Shown piece by piece: positions 1-8,672 of a stretch of 64,000 nt of DNA. The notes below the pieces were generated by a model. The model did not search any database, was not told where the DNA came from, and saw nothing but the letters and a program-made list of their open reading frames with translations. Every line of letters starts with the position of its first letter. Within the stretch, counting starts at the first letter, position 1. Source of the stretch: Elusimicrobiota bacterium (GTDB lineage: Bacteria > Elusimicrobiota > Elusimicrobia > UBA1565 > JACRDR01); NCBI GenBank assembly GCA_016194745.1, contig JACQBA010000011.1, positions 248,001-312,000 of the forward strand, written 5' to 3'. The position numbers and the translations under genes were made by a program.

Positions 1-1
1 G

Positions 2-535
2 TGGCTCCTGCTGGGCCGCACGAGCCTGCCGTTCCGGCACCATCGCGTCGCCGCCTTTCTCGAGAGGGAATTCCATTACTGGACCCAGCTCAACCGCATC
101 TTCGCCTCTTGGCGCTTGGCCGCGATCCGCGAGGACGGCCGGCGCCTGGACGACCTGCTCGAGCCCACCATCGCCTCGCTGCGCCAAATGGCCGCGTTTT
201 GCCGCGACCGCAAGGTGGAGCTATACGTCGCCTACGGAGGCGAGGACGTGAGCTCCGACAAGCATTTGGATTTCAACGAGCCCGAATGGTTCGTGCGGGC
301 GAGCGAGCGTTTTTGGGTGCGTCCCTTCCGCTTCGAAGGGAGCCTGGTGGAAGAGCGGCTTCGCGCGGCCGGGGCGCGGGAGGGATTCAAGGTGCTTTCG
401 TTCGGCGCCGCTCGCACGGGCCTGTCCGGTGCCGAGAACAGGCTGCCCGGCGACTACCACTGGAGCGCGCGCGGCGCGGAGACTATGGCTCGCGAGCTGG
501 CGGAGCAATTTCAGGATGCCTGGTCACCGCGCTGA
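2..535 (+). CDS. SGNH-hydrolase-like protein, 3' part (partial)
   Basis: The reading frame is open from the left edge to a TGA at 533-535, so the gene starts outside the window. About 177 residues are visible. They align end to end with the N-terminal domain of the next, convergent gene: both share a FWVR(P/A)F-FEG segment and a GDYHW motif near the end. GDYHW matches the Asp-His block V of SGNH/GDSL esterases and acyltransferases (DxxH). The nucleophile block lies upstream of the window. Its stop directly abuts the stop of the facing paralogue. Substrate is unknown; an extracytoplasmic esterase or polysaccharide acyl-transferase role is the likeliest for the family. Confidence 0.7.
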   Translation, partial: WLLLGRTSLPFRHHRVAAFLEREFHYWTQLNRIFASWRLAAIREDGRRLDDLLEPTIASLRQMAAFCRDRKVELYVAYGGEDVSSDKHLDFNEPEWFVRASERFWVRPFRFEGSLVEERLRAAGAREGFKVLSFGAARTGLSGAENRLPGDYHWSARGAETMARELAEQFQDAWSPR

Positions 536-2611
536 CTAGCGTTCGCTTCTGCGCAGCCGCTCGAAGAAGGACCAGATCAGATCGACGCCCGAGACGTCCG
601 CGCGCAACGGACCGCTGCCCGCTCCGCGTCCAAGCGCGCATCCGTCCGCCCAGCGCCAGCGCTCCTGAGCCGGCGTCAAGCGGCCGCCCGGCCAACCGCT
701 GCCATGGCCGTCCAGAAGGCATTGCTCCACCGCGGCGCCGTCGCGGCAGCTGCCCCACGTCCGACAACGTACGCCCTCCCGCTCGGCCCGTTCCGAGGGC
801 TCGAGGGAGCATCCGTTGAGGCTCGCCCATCGCCGCGCGGTGTCCTCGACGGGCGCCTGCCCCAGCGACCAGCAGGACGCGCCTCCGAGATACGGCCATT
901 CGGGATCGGCGCGGCCGTGAAGGTGGAGGATCGAGACCGCGGTCGACGGCAGGCACGGCATCTCAGGCCGAAGGCCCCCGCCGACCACCCCGACGGCGGC
1001 GATGCGGCCCTGCAGGCGGCACGCGGCGGCATACGCCATGCTAGATCCAGCAGCGCGCCCGACGACGTACACGCGGCTGCGCTCGATCTTATAGCGGGAC
1101 TCCAGCCGGTCGAGCATCGCCGAGACGAAGCCGACGTCGTCCGTCTCCTCCCAGCCGTAGAACGGCTCGAGTCTCCAGCGCTGAAATGGTCCGCTCGCTC
1201 CCCCGCCGTCCACGGCGTTCGGATACGCGGCGATGAAGCAGGCTGAGTCCGCCTTCTGGTTCAGGCCGCCGCTTTGGGCCTCTACCATCGATGAATTCTC
1301 CCCGCGCGCGTGGAAGACGACGACCAGCGGCACCCGCTTGCGGCCGTCGTAGCAGGCCGGCACGTGGACGGAGTACGTGCGGTCGGCGCCGCGGTGCCGG
1401 AGCGTCTCGAGTCTTCCTTCCGCGGGCGTCCAATCGGTGTTGACCTCGCAGTCGGCGCGGCAGATCGAAGGTTCCCCGGGCGAGCAGACGTCGTCGCCGC
1501 AGAAGGCGCGGCGCGCCTGCGGCCGCGGCCGGCGCGGAGCCGAGGGGTTCGGAGTCCAGGCCTTTGTCAATTCCCGAGCCAACGCCTTCGCGAAGACCGC
1601 GGAGCCTTCTTCGTTCCAGTGATAATCTCCCGCCAGCTGAAGATTGGGCCGCGACAGTTCGCGCATCTCCGCGTCGAGCGGAAGGACCTCGAATCCCCGC
1701 TCGCGCAGGACGCGGGCGATGAGCTCTCCCTCGAAATGAAAGGCCCGGACCCAGAACCGTTGGGAGAGGCGGACGATCCACGGCGGCTTGCCGCGCATCA
1801 CGAAGTACTGGTCGGCGTTTACGCTTTCCGCTCCGTAGGCGACGAGGAAGCGCGCGCCGCGCATGCGGCTGTACTCCTGCATCTGCCGGAGTTCCTCGAT
1901 CGTGGGAGCGATCAAATCCTCGATCTGCGCGGCGGCGTCCGGATGCCGAGTCACCGCCCAGGACGCGCGCAAACGGTTCCACTGGTCCCGGTACGCGTAA
2001 TAGGCGAACAGAAAAGGCTCCTTCCAGCCCTGCCCGGCGGCGAGAGAGTCCTCGAGCCAAGTCCTCGACTTGCGTCCGGTGATCTTGCCGTCTTTGATGC
2101 GGAGGTTGGACCAAGCGCTTCGGTCCGTGAAGATGTAATGCGACGCGAGATGATAGACGACGACGTGGGGCGAGTAGGCGGTCGCGAGGCCCCGCAGCTG
2201 CACGGCGTTCTGCCAGCTCGAGTATCCTTCGCCGGCCGCGTTGATGACCTCGACGCGCAGGCCGCGGCGCGTCAACTCCCCTTCGAGCTTCCTGGCTGGG
2301 ATGTCTTTCTCGGCGAGCCCCACGCCGTCGACCAGAGATCCGCCGATCATGAGGATGCGCGACACGCCGGGAGCGGGCCGCGCCGGATAGTCCTTGTCGC
2401 GGATCGACATGCTGTTGTATCGCATCTCCACGCGTCGTCCCGCGCGTACGGTCCAGCCCGAGCAATTCGGCAGGCGGCGGGGGGAGAACATCGTGAAGGC
2501 GCGAGAGCAGGCGGGGACGGCGCCGACGTTGCTCAAGTCGAGCTTGGCCGCATGGGCGGCGGAAGCGCCGAGAACGGAGGCCGCCAGGAGAGCGAAGCGA
2601 ATACGTTCCAG
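536..2611 (-). CDS. Exported two-domain protein: SGNH domain plus degenerate PHB-depolymerase-like esterase
   Basis: About 690 residues. The first ATG/GTG/TTG in frame is TTG at 2536, but the frame upstream encodes a good signal peptide (ERIR, then FALLAASVLGASAAHA). I therefore place the start at CTG 2611, one base after the TAA of the upstream TRAP gene. Domain 1 is SGNH-like: LMIGGSLVDG for block I (usual GDS is GGS) and GDYHW for the Asp-His block. A cysteine-rich linker follows (CGDDVCSPGE...CRADC). Domain 2 resembles LpqC/PHB-depolymerase esterases: HGRADPEWPY carries the acid and GHGSGWPGG the His, but the nucleophile elbow is GRAAG, with Ala where GxSxG has Ser. Domain 2 is probably a non-catalytic binding domain. 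The start is an inference. Confidence 0.65.
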   Translation of the reverse strand: MERIRFALLAASVLGASAAHAAKLDLSNVGAVPACSRAFTMFSPRRLPNCSGWTVRAGRRVEMRYNSMSIRDKDYPARPAPGVSRILMIGGSLVDGVGLAEKDIPARKLEGELTRRGLRVEVINAAGEGYSSWQNAVQLRGLATAYSPHVVVYHLASHYIFTDRSAWSNLRIKDGKITGRKSRTWLEDSLAAGQGWKEPFLFAYYAYRDQWNRLRASWAVTRHPDAAAQIEDLIAPTIEELRQMQEYSRMRGARFLVAYGAESVNADQYFVMRGKPPWIVRLSQRFWVRAFHFEGELIARVLRERGFEVLPLDAEMRELSRPNLQLAGDYHWNEEGSAVFAKALARELTKAWTPNPSAPRRPRPQARRAFCGDDVCSPGEPSICRADCEVNTDWTPAEGRLETLRHRGADRTYSVHVPACYDGRKRVPLVVVFHARGENSSMVEAQSGGLNQKADSACFIAAYPNAVDGGGASGPFQRWRLEPFYGWEETDDVGFVSAMLDRLESRYKIERSRVYVVGRAAGSSMAYAAACRLQGRIAAVGVVGGGLRPEMPCLPSTAVSILHLHGRADPEWPYLGGASCWSLGQAPVEDTARRWASLNGCSLEPSERAEREGVRCRTWGSCRDGAAVEQCLLDGHGSGWPGGRLTPAQERWRWADGCALGRGAGSGPLRADVSGVDLIWSFFERLRRSER

Positions 2612-2612
2612 C

Positions 2613-3719
2613 TTACTGGCGCGCGACCCGCACGGGCTGCTCGTCTGCGGGCCGGGAGGAGGATTTGGGAGCCCCTTCGGCTCGCACCGCGGCGATGATG
2701 TCCCGTCCGACCTGGTCGGCGAACTCCTCGATCACGGGCTCGGACGCCTTCGCCAGGATGTCGCGGTCCGATTGCGGCATCGTCGCGACGTGGCCGCCCT
2801 TCTTCAGATGCCGCTCCTTGATCTGCTCGTTGCCCTTGATCGTGACGTCGCGCTCGAACGCCGCCGCTTCCTTCGCGGCGGTCACCACCGCGGCGCGGTC
2901 CATCTCGGGCAGCGACGCGAGGAACTTGGAATTGACGAGCATCATGGTGACGTAGAAGTTGTTGCCCATCTCCGTGACGTGCGGCAGCAGGGCGGGCAGG
3001 CCCGGAGTGCCTTCGTAGCAGTTCCAGGTGATCTCGACCGCCTCGGCCTCGCCGGATTTCACTGCGGCCGGGAAATCCTCCTTCGGCGTGGGCACGGAAA
3101 CCGCGCCCCACGCCTTGAATTGCTCGATCTCGATCGGGATCTGCGTCATGGCCACCTTCAGCCCCCGCAGCGTCTCGCGCGTCACGGGCCGCTTCGAGGC
3201 GAGGACGCGGAAGCCGCCGCTGTACGTATAGGCGAGGTTGGTGATGCCGTTGTTCGGCAGGCGCTCGGCGAGGCGCTCTCCGATCGGCCCTTCGATCACG
3301 CGCTTGGCGTGGGCGTAGTCCTTGACGACGTAGGGCATGTCGAAGACGTTGAGCCGGTGTTCGTAGACGCGGGCGACCGTGTCGGCCCGCAGATTGGCCA
3401 TCTCCAGTTCTCCCGCCGCGAGCTGCTGGACTGCGACCTGGGCGCCCTCGCGCTTCACGCGGCCCCAGTTCTCGACGTCGACCAAGGTCACGCGGAGGCG
3501 CCCCGAGGTCTTGGCCTCGACGGTGCGCTTGAACAGCCGCGCCGCCTCGACGTAGTAGCGGCCCGGGAATTTCCGGTGATCGATGATGGCGAAGCGGATC
3601 TCGCGGGAGTCCGCCTTGGAGGAGGCGCGCGACCATCGCGTGCCTACGACGACGGCGACGGCGGCAAGCGCGAGCGCCGGCAGGACCTTCGATAGAGAAC
3701 GCAAGTTGATGTCGAACAT
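2613..3719 (-). CDS. TRAP-type (DctP family) solute-binding protein, paralogue 1
   Basis: 368 residues: N-terminal hydrophobic signal/anchor (LPALALAAVAVVVG), then a full DctP fold with FDMPYVVKDYAHA and the TYSGGF motif shared by the paralogues here. ATG 3719 is preferred over the in-frame ATG 3734 because GGAGGT sits 7 bases ahead of it; that SD also contains the stop of the upstream TRAP gene, so the two are translationally coupled. The position of the family's carboxylate-binding Arg (GLKxRV) is Ala here (GLKVAM, about residue 189). Closest in the window to paralogues 2 and 8 (shared WNCY in 1 and 2, GNNFYVT in 1 and 2, GHNFFVT in 8). No DctQ/DctM partner is present. Ligand unknown. Confidence 0.85.
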   Translation of the reverse strand: MFDINLRSLSKVLPALALAAVAVVVGTRWSRASSKADSREIRFAIIDHRKFPGRYYVEAARLFKRTVEAKTSGRLRVTLVDVENWGRVKREGAQVAVQQLAAGELEMANLRADTVARVYEHRLNVFDMPYVVKDYAHAKRVIEGPIGERLAERLPNNGITNLAYTYSGGFRVLASKRPVTRETLRGLKVAMTQIPIEIEQFKAWGAVSVPTPKEDFPAAVKSGEAEAVEITWNCYEGTPGLPALLPHVTEMGNNFYVTMMLVNSKFLASLPEMDRAAVVTAAKEAAAFERDVTIKGNEQIKERHLKKGGHVATMPQSDRDILAKASEPVIEEFADQVGRDIIAAVRAEGAPKSSSRPADEQPVRVARQ

Positions 3720-3724
3720 GTTTG

Positions 3725-4828
3725 TTACCTCCACGCCGTGCGCACGTCGCCGAACGCCGCGGACTTCGAAGAAGCGCTGCCGGATGCCTCGGCCAACACC
3801 TCCGCGACGACGTCCCTCCCGATCGCGTCGGCGAACGTCTCCAGGACCGGCTTGGAGGCCTCCGCGAGCGTCTTGCGGTCCTCCTCCTTCATGAACGTGA
3901 CGCTTCGCCCGCTCTTGATGTGGGCGGCGCGGACCTTATCGTTGCCCTCGATCGTGATCCGCCGCTCGAACGCGGCCGCTTCCTTGGCGGCCGCGGCGAA
4001 TACCTCCCGGTCCTGCGCGGGAAGCGAGTCCAGGAATTTCGAGCTGGCCAGGATCAGGGTGACGTAGAAATTGTTCCCCATTTCCGTCACGTAAGGAAGC
4101 CGGCGCTTGATGTCTGGCTTGCTGTCGTAGCAGTTCCAAGACGCTTCCATCGCGTCGGCCTCGTCGCGGAGGACGATGTCGGCGAAGTCCTCCTTGGTCG
4201 TCGGCAGCGGGACCGCGCCCCACGCTTTGTACTGCTCGATATGCGGGCCGACCGGCGCCATGGTCACCTTCAGCCCTCGCAAGCCGCTCACGGACACGGG
4301 CTTTCGCGATACGAGGATGCGGAATCCGCCGCTGTAGGTGAACGCCAGGGATTGGAAGCCGTGCTTGGGCAATCGCTCCACAAGACGCCGGCCGACGGGG
4401 CCTTCAACGATCCGCTGGGCGTGCGCGTAATCCTTGATCAGGTACGGCAGATCGAAAACGTTGAGGCGCCGGTCAAAGACCTCGCCGATGATGTCGGAGC
4501 GGAGGTTCGCGATCTCGATCTCGCCGTTGGCCAGCTTCTTGGCCGCGATCTCTCCGCCTTCACGCGTCACCTTGCTGAGCGTCTCGAGGTCCATGAGCGT
4601 GACGGCGTAGCGGCCGCCGGTCTTGGACTCGACGATGTTCTTGAAGAGCTTCGCCGACTCGACGTAATAGCGGCCCTCGTTCTTGCGATGGTCGATGAGA
4701 GCGAAGCGGACTTGGCGGGGAGAAGGCTTGGTCGACGCTTGGGCGGCGGGTTCCGCGGCGAAGGCTCCTAGAAGGGCCAACAGGGGGGGCGACAGATGCG
4801 CGGCGACGGAAAGGGGCTTCGTCCGCAT
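3725..4828 (-). CDS. TRAP-type (DctP family) solute-binding protein, paralogue 2
   Basis: 367 residues with a signal peptide (start through AAEPAAQA). DctP core motifs include FDLPYLIKDYAHA, FTYSGGF and WNCYD. The usual ligand-clamping Arg is Thr (GLKVTM, residue 189). First gene of an operon with paralogue 1 and the SGNH/esterase gene. Its promoter (TTGCGG, 17 bp, TATAAT) gives a leader of about 38 bases. It is divergent from the cupin/FGE-like gene at 4948. Function is inferred as periplasmic ligand capture; whether it feeds a transporter is unclear. Confidence 0.87.
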   Translation of the reverse strand: MRTKPLSVAAHLSPPLLALLGAFAAEPAAQASTKPSPRQVRFALIDHRKNEGRYYVESAKLFKNIVESKTGGRYAVTLMDLETLSKVTREGGEIAAKKLANGEIEIANLRSDIIGEVFDRRLNVFDLPYLIKDYAHAQRIVEGPVGRRLVERLPKHGFQSLAFTYSGGFRILVSRKPVSVSGLRGLKVTMAPVGPHIEQYKAWGAVPLPTTKEDFADIVLRDEADAMEASWNCYDSKPDIKRRLPYVTEMGNNFYVTLILASSKFLDSLPAQDREVFAAAAKEAAAFERRITIEGNDKVRAAHIKSGRSVTFMKEEDRKTLAEASKPVLETFADAIGRDVVAEVLAEASGSASSKSAAFGDVRTAWR

Positions 4829-4872
4829 TGCGTTCTCCCTGCTGCCGCGTGCGGCGCGGAGCGATTGCCGAA

Positions 4873-4901
4873 ATTATAACAGGGGAACCTGGCCTCCGCA
4901 A
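4873..4901 (-). promoter_or_regulatory. Promoter of TRAP operon at 4828
   Basis: Reading the minus strand: TTGCGG (4901-4896), 17-bp spacer ending CCTGT, TATAAT (4878-4873). Nearly the same promoter occurs before the TRAP genes at 7611, 10747 and 16929. Confidence 0.8.
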
Positions 4902-4908
4902 GGGGGCG

Positions 4909-4937
4909 TCGACAGGCGGGATATTATTCGATATCCT
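4909..4937 (+). promoter_or_regulatory. Promoter of cupin/FGE-like gene at 4948
   Basis: TCGACA (4909-4914), 17 bp, TATCCT (4932-4937). The start codon begins 11 bases after the -10 box, implying a leader of only a few bases. No Shine-Dalgarno is visible. Confidence 0.55.
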
Positions 4938-4947
4938 TTGCCCGTCT

Positions 4948-6504
4948 ATGCGAAATGTCGCGCGCCTGGCTGCCGCTCTCGGGTGTCTATTTCTGCGCGC
5001 AGGCGCCGCGTCCGGCCAGCTCGTCGTCGTTTCCGGCGGAAAGGACCGGCCCGCGATGCCGGCGGGGGCGGGCACCCTATATACTCTGTTCGAGGGAGCG
5101 GGCGTAGGGCTGCACCTGTTGACCATCCCGCCGGGAGCTCAACGCGCGTTCCTGAAGACGGGAGCCGATACGATCGCGGTCGCGATGCACCGCGAGGTGT
5201 ACGTGTCCCAAAAAGTCGTGTCCACGGAGAACGGAGAAAAGCGCATGCCGTTGGAGCGCGGCGATTTCTTCTATCGACCGGCCGGCATGGCGACCGGGGG
5301 CTGGTTCGTAGGGCGGGACCGCCCGTTCGACCAGCTCTTCGTCAGCTTCCCTCCGGCGTCGCAGACGCTTCTGTCCGAGGATGACGGCAGGCGTCTCGTC
5401 TCGAGCGACAAGAAGGCTCCGGTCGTGCGCGCCGGGACCGCGGCCGCGCGGGCGGACGGCCGTCCGGCGACGATCTTCCTCGAAGGAGGCGTCGAGGTGC
5501 AGGCGATCCGCGCTTCGGCGCCGGTTCTGCTGGTTAATCCGCAGGACAGCGCCGAAGTGCTGTTTCCCTTGGACGGGCTGGCGGCGATCGGCGACGGCGC
5601 CGCGGCGCAGTCCCTCGGCCCCTCGACGGTCTACGTGCTTCGGCCGGGCGAGCGCGCGACGCTGCGGCCCGAAAGCGGCGGTCCGTTCGCGGGCTTGATC
5701 TTCCGGCGCGGCGCGGGCGGCGGACCGGCGCCGACGCCGACGGCGAATCCGGAGCCGCCGCCGCGCGAGGCCGCGCCGGCGTCGCATGACGCGAAGGCGA
5801 CGATCGGCGTCGCGGGCATCGAGTGGGTGACGATCCCCGGGGGCGTTTTCCAGATGGGCTCGGATTCCGGAGACGAGCGGCCGGTCCACGAGGTTCGGGT
5901 GCCGACGTTCGACATCTCCCGCACGGCGGTGACCTTCAGGCAGTATCGCGCCTGCGTCACGGCGGGAGCCTGCGCGCCTGTCGATGAGAAGTGCGCGGGC
6001 GTCGAATCGACGGGCGACGAGCAGCCCGTCGTGTGCGTCGATTGGAGCCAGGCGAGCGCGTTCGCGCGATGGGCCGGAGGAAGGCTGCCGAGCGAAGCGG
6101 AATGGGAGTATGCGGCGCGCAGCGGCGGCAAGACCCGGAAGTTCCCGTGGGGAGACGAGGAGCCGACGTGCGAACGGGCGGTGCTGAACCACGGCGACGG
6201 GCTGGGCTGCGGGCGTAAGGCGGCGTGGCCGGTGTGCTCGAAGCCGAAGGGGAACACCGAGCACGGCTTATGCGACATGGCGGGCAACGTCTGGCAGTGG
6301 GTGCAGGACCGCAAGCACCGGTCCTATGTCGGCGCGCCCGCGGACGGCAGCGCTTGGGAGACGCCGGCGACCAAGCACCGCGTCCAGCGCGGGGGCACGT
6401 GGAGCTTCAACGCGAATTTCGCCCGGACCACCGCGCGCAGCGGCGACGTCCCCGAGCTGCGCGGCGACTACATCGGATTCCGCGTCGCCCGGAGGACGCC
6501 GTGA
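4948..6504 (+). CDS. Exported cupin-like protein with C-terminal FGE/sulfatase-modifying-factor domain
   Basis: 518 residues. A longer frame exists, but ATG 4948 starts a clean signal peptide (MRNVARLAAALGCLFLRAGAASG). Residues about 25-245 hold two beta-rich, cupin-like segments (ERGDFFYRPAGM; second around residues 175-245). A Pro/Ala linker follows, then about residues 288-517 an FGE-sulfatase (SUMF1/EgtB/PvdO) domain: IEWVTIPGGVFQMGS, PVVCVDWSQASAFARW, LPSEAEWEYAAR, DMAGNVWQW, RVQRGGTW. True formylglycine-generating enzymes have two catalytic Cys after the RGG(S/T)W motif; here that stretch has none, so it is unlikely to make formylglycine. It overlaps the next TRAP gene by 4 bases (GTGA), implying a shared function. 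Role otherwise unknown. Confidence 0.75.
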   Translation: MRNVARLAAALGCLFLRAGAASGQLVVVSGGKDRPAMPAGAGTLYTLFEGAGVGLHLLTIPPGAQRAFLKTGADTIAVAMHREVYVSQKVVSTENGEKRMPLERGDFFYRPAGMATGGWFVGRDRPFDQLFVSFPPASQTLLSEDDGRRLVSSDKKAPVVRAGTAAARADGRPATIFLEGGVEVQAIRASAPVLLVNPQDSAEVLFPLDGLAAIGDGAAAQSLGPSTVYVLRPGERATLRPESGGPFAGLIFRRGAGGGPAPTPTANPEPPPREAAPASHDAKATIGVAGIEWVTIPGGVFQMGSDSGDERPVHEVRVPTFDISRTAVTFRQYRACVTAGACAPVDEKCAGVESTGDEQPVVCVDWSQASAFARWAGGRLPSEAEWEYAARSGGKTRKFPWGDEEPTCERAVLNHGDGLGCGRKAAWPVCSKPKGNTEHGLCDMAGNVWQWVQDRKHRSYVGAPADGSAWETPATKHRVQRGGTWSFNANFARTTARSGDVPELRGDYIGFRVARRTP

Positions 6505-7535
6505 GGCGCCTGCCGGCGCTTGTCCTCGCCGCTCTGGCGGCGACTCAGCCCGCCGGCGCCGCGCAGATCAAACTCCGGTGGCTCCTCCTGCGAGACAGCG
6601 ACGCCGCGGTCGAGGAGACCGCCAGGGAGTTCGCGCGGCGTCTCGAGGCGGAGACCCGCGGCGCGATGGCCGTCGAGATCGTCACGCGCGCCGAATACCA
6701 AAAGGGCCTGAAGCCAGGCAAGCCGTTCAGCGTGACGGCGATGCTCGGCGACGTGACGGCGGGCCGCTACGAAGTGTGCGAGGCGCCCGCGGCCGTGCTC
6801 GGAGTGTTCGCGCGGTCGTTCTGGGCGCTCGGCATCCCGTACCTCTTCTCGAGCGCCGAGTTCGGCGAGGAGGTGGCGCACGGCACGATAGGGCGCAGCA
6901 TTTTGAACATGCTCTCCAAGAAACGCGGCCACCTCCAGGGCCTGGCGCTGGCGACCGCCGGCTGGACGGTCTTCGGGGTCCGCGAATTCGCTCCGCTCGA
7001 TCCTAACGGCTTTCGGGGGTTCCGCATCCAGGTCTGGACGAGCTATCTCTCGCAAACGGTGGTGCGCAAGCTCGGCGGGGAGTCCGTCGTCGCGCCTCCG
7101 GACGCGTTTTTACCGCTGGCGGAGCGCGGGCTCGTGGATGCGGTCGAGACTACCCTGCCCCAGTTCCAGCAGCATGGGATGTCGCGCGCGGCCCGCGAGA
7201 TCGTCAACTCCCGCCACGTGCTGCTGTTCAACGCGATCATCGTCAACGGCAAGACGTTCGATGCTCTCCCGGAGGACCGCCAGGAGACGCTGCGCCGCGT
7301 CGCGGAGGAATGCGCGAAGGGGGAGAGCCGCCGGCGCCGGATCGCGGAAGCGGACGCGCGCAAGGCGATCGAAGCGGAGGGCGTCAAGGTGATCGACCTG
7401 AACGCGGAGCAGATGACGCATTACCATGAGACTATGTCGAGCGTGATGGGTTCCGCCGGCGCTCTGTTGGGCATCGAGGGCAGCGACCAGGTCGAGGCCA
7501 TCCGCGGCGCCGCGGTCCAGCATAAGCCGCGCTAG
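6501..7535 (+). CDS. TRAP-type (DctP family) solute-binding protein, paralogue 3 (divergent)
   Basis: 344 residues from GTG 6501, overlapping the upstream stop (GTGA). Signal peptide MRRLPALVLAALAATQPAGA. This is the most divergent of the eight paralogues: LGIPYLFSSAEF replaces the usual LPYLFRDYDHA, and the TYSGGF motif is absent (ATAGWTVFG). The normal ligand Arg is Gln (FRIQVW, residue 177). The downstream DAVETT and C-terminal helices are retained. Being coupled to the cupin/FGE-like protein, it may act with that protein rather than with a transporter. Confidence 0.8.
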   Translation: MRRLPALVLAALAATQPAGAAQIKLRWLLLRDSDAAVEETAREFARRLEAETRGAMAVEIVTRAEYQKGLKPGKPFSVTAMLGDVTAGRYEVCEAPAAVLGVFARSFWALGIPYLFSSAEFGEEVAHGTIGRSILNMLSKKRGHLQGLALATAGWTVFGVREFAPLDPNGFRGFRIQVWTSYLSQTVVRKLGGESVVAPPDAFLPLAERGLVDAVETTLPQFQQHGMSRAAREIVNSRHVLLFNAIIVNGKTFDALPEDRQETLRRVAEECAKGESRRRRIAEADARKAIEAEGVKVIDLNAEQMTHYHETMSSVMGSAGALLGIEGSDQVEAIRGAAVQHKPR

Positions 7536-7545
7536 GGCCGCGCCA

Positions 7546-7574
7546 TTGCGCGGGCGCGGGTCTCCTGCTATACT
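7546..7574 (+). promoter_or_regulatory. Promoter of TRAP gene at 7611
   Basis: TTGCGC (7546-7551), 17 bp ending CCTGC, TATACT (7569-7574) with a TGN extended -10. The leader of about 30 bases contains GGAGGG before the ATG. Confidence 0.8.
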
Positions 7575-7610
7575 CCGAGGAACATCCTCAGGCGCCGGTC
7601 GGAGGGCCTT

Positions 7611-8672
7611 ATGTGGAAGAACGTTCATTTATTGTCCGCCGTCGCTGCCTTTACATTCCTGTGCTCGTCCCCGTCCAGCGCCGCCCGCTACAATATCCGC
7701 TGGGTCATGTCGCATGAGCCGAGCGCGACGGCGGAAGAAGCGGCCACCGATTTCGCGACCCAGGTAGAGCGGGAATCCAAAGGCGACATCCACGTCGAGG
7801 TGCTTTCCCGCACGGAGTACCAGAAGCGCTACGGAGACGGCCGGCCGATGAGTCCGCTGTCGGTGATGTGGCGCAATGCGGCCGGCGACTTCGAGATGTG
7901 CCAGACGTATTCCTACCTGCTGGGGCAATACCATCGCGACTTGTACGCGCTCGGCGTGCCGTACCTGTTCCGCGATTACGACCACGCCGAAAGGGTGCTC
8001 GACGGTCCGCTCGGCGCGGAGCTCCGGGAGTCGCTCGTGGCGAAGTCGTCGCTGCGCGGCCTCGCGTTCACCTACAGCGGGGGATTCGGGTTGATGAGCC
8101 TCGTGGACCGCGAGGCGCGGCGTCCGCGGGATTTCCGGCGCCTGCGCATCAAGGTCGGCCAGGGCGGCCCGCATTTCGGCATGCTGGCGAAGCGTCTTGA
8201 GATCGATCCGATCATCACGCCGCCGGAGGCGTACCTTCCCCTCGTGAAGGCCGGCATGGCGGACGGGATCGAGACGACGTTCGCGCGGCTGGAGGAGCTG
8301 CAGGCCGCGTCGGTGACGCGCTCAGTGACGAACACGGAGCATTTCCTCCTGACGACGATGATCGTCGTCAACGAGAAATATTTCCAGACGCTTCCGGAGA
8401 ACTATCAGGCGCTGCTCCGGCGCGCGGCGATCGACGTCGCGCGCAAGGAGCGGGCGGCGACGATCAAGCTGAACGCGTCCGCGCGCAAGAAGATCGAGGC
8501 CGGCGGCATCAAGGTGATCGACCTTACCGCCGATGAGCGCGCGGAGTTCCGCAGGGTGCTGGAACCTTCCGACGCGGAGCTCGGCTCGTCGATACCGAAG
8601 ACCGTCGTGCGCAGGATTCGGGAGACTCAGGCGGGCCCGATCACCGCTCAACAGAAGGACCCGCGCCCTTAG
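7611..8672 (+). CDS. TRAP-type (DctP family) solute-binding protein, paralogue 4
   Basis: 353 residues, signal peptide ending near SPSSAA. Core: YNIRWVMSHEPSATAEEA, LGVPYLFRDYDHAE, FTYSGGF, ADGIETTFARLEE, and the C-terminal RRIRETQAGPITAQ tail, all shared with paralogues 6 and 7. The clamp Arg is Lys (RIKVGQ, residue 181), retaining positive charge. Monocistronic by its own promoter; a GGAGG SD precedes the ATG. Its 3' end overlaps that of paralogue 5, on the other strand, by 32 bases. Confidence 0.87.
   Translation: MWKNVHLLSAVAAFTFLCSSPSSAARYNIRWVMSHEPSATAEEAATDFATQVERESKGDIHVEVLSRTEYQKRYGDGRPMSPLSVMWRNAAGDFEMCQTYSYLLGQYHRDLYALGVPYLFRDYDHAERVLDGPLGAELRESLVAKSSLRGLAFTYSGGFGLMSLVDREARRPRDFRRLRIKVGQGGPHFGMLAKRLEIDPIITPPEAYLPLVKAGMADGIETTFARLEELQAASVTRSVTNTEHFLLTTMIVVNEKYFQTLPENYQALLRRAAIDVARKERAATIKLNASARKKIEAGGIKVIDLTADERAEFRRVLEPSDAELGSSIPKTVVRRIRETQAGPITAQQKDPRP

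Noticed and set aside
4948..6504. Active formylglycine-generating enzyme activating the nearby sulfatases
   Set aside because: No cysteine in the catalytic region, and the sulfatase-like proteins have Thr rather than Cys at the modified position.
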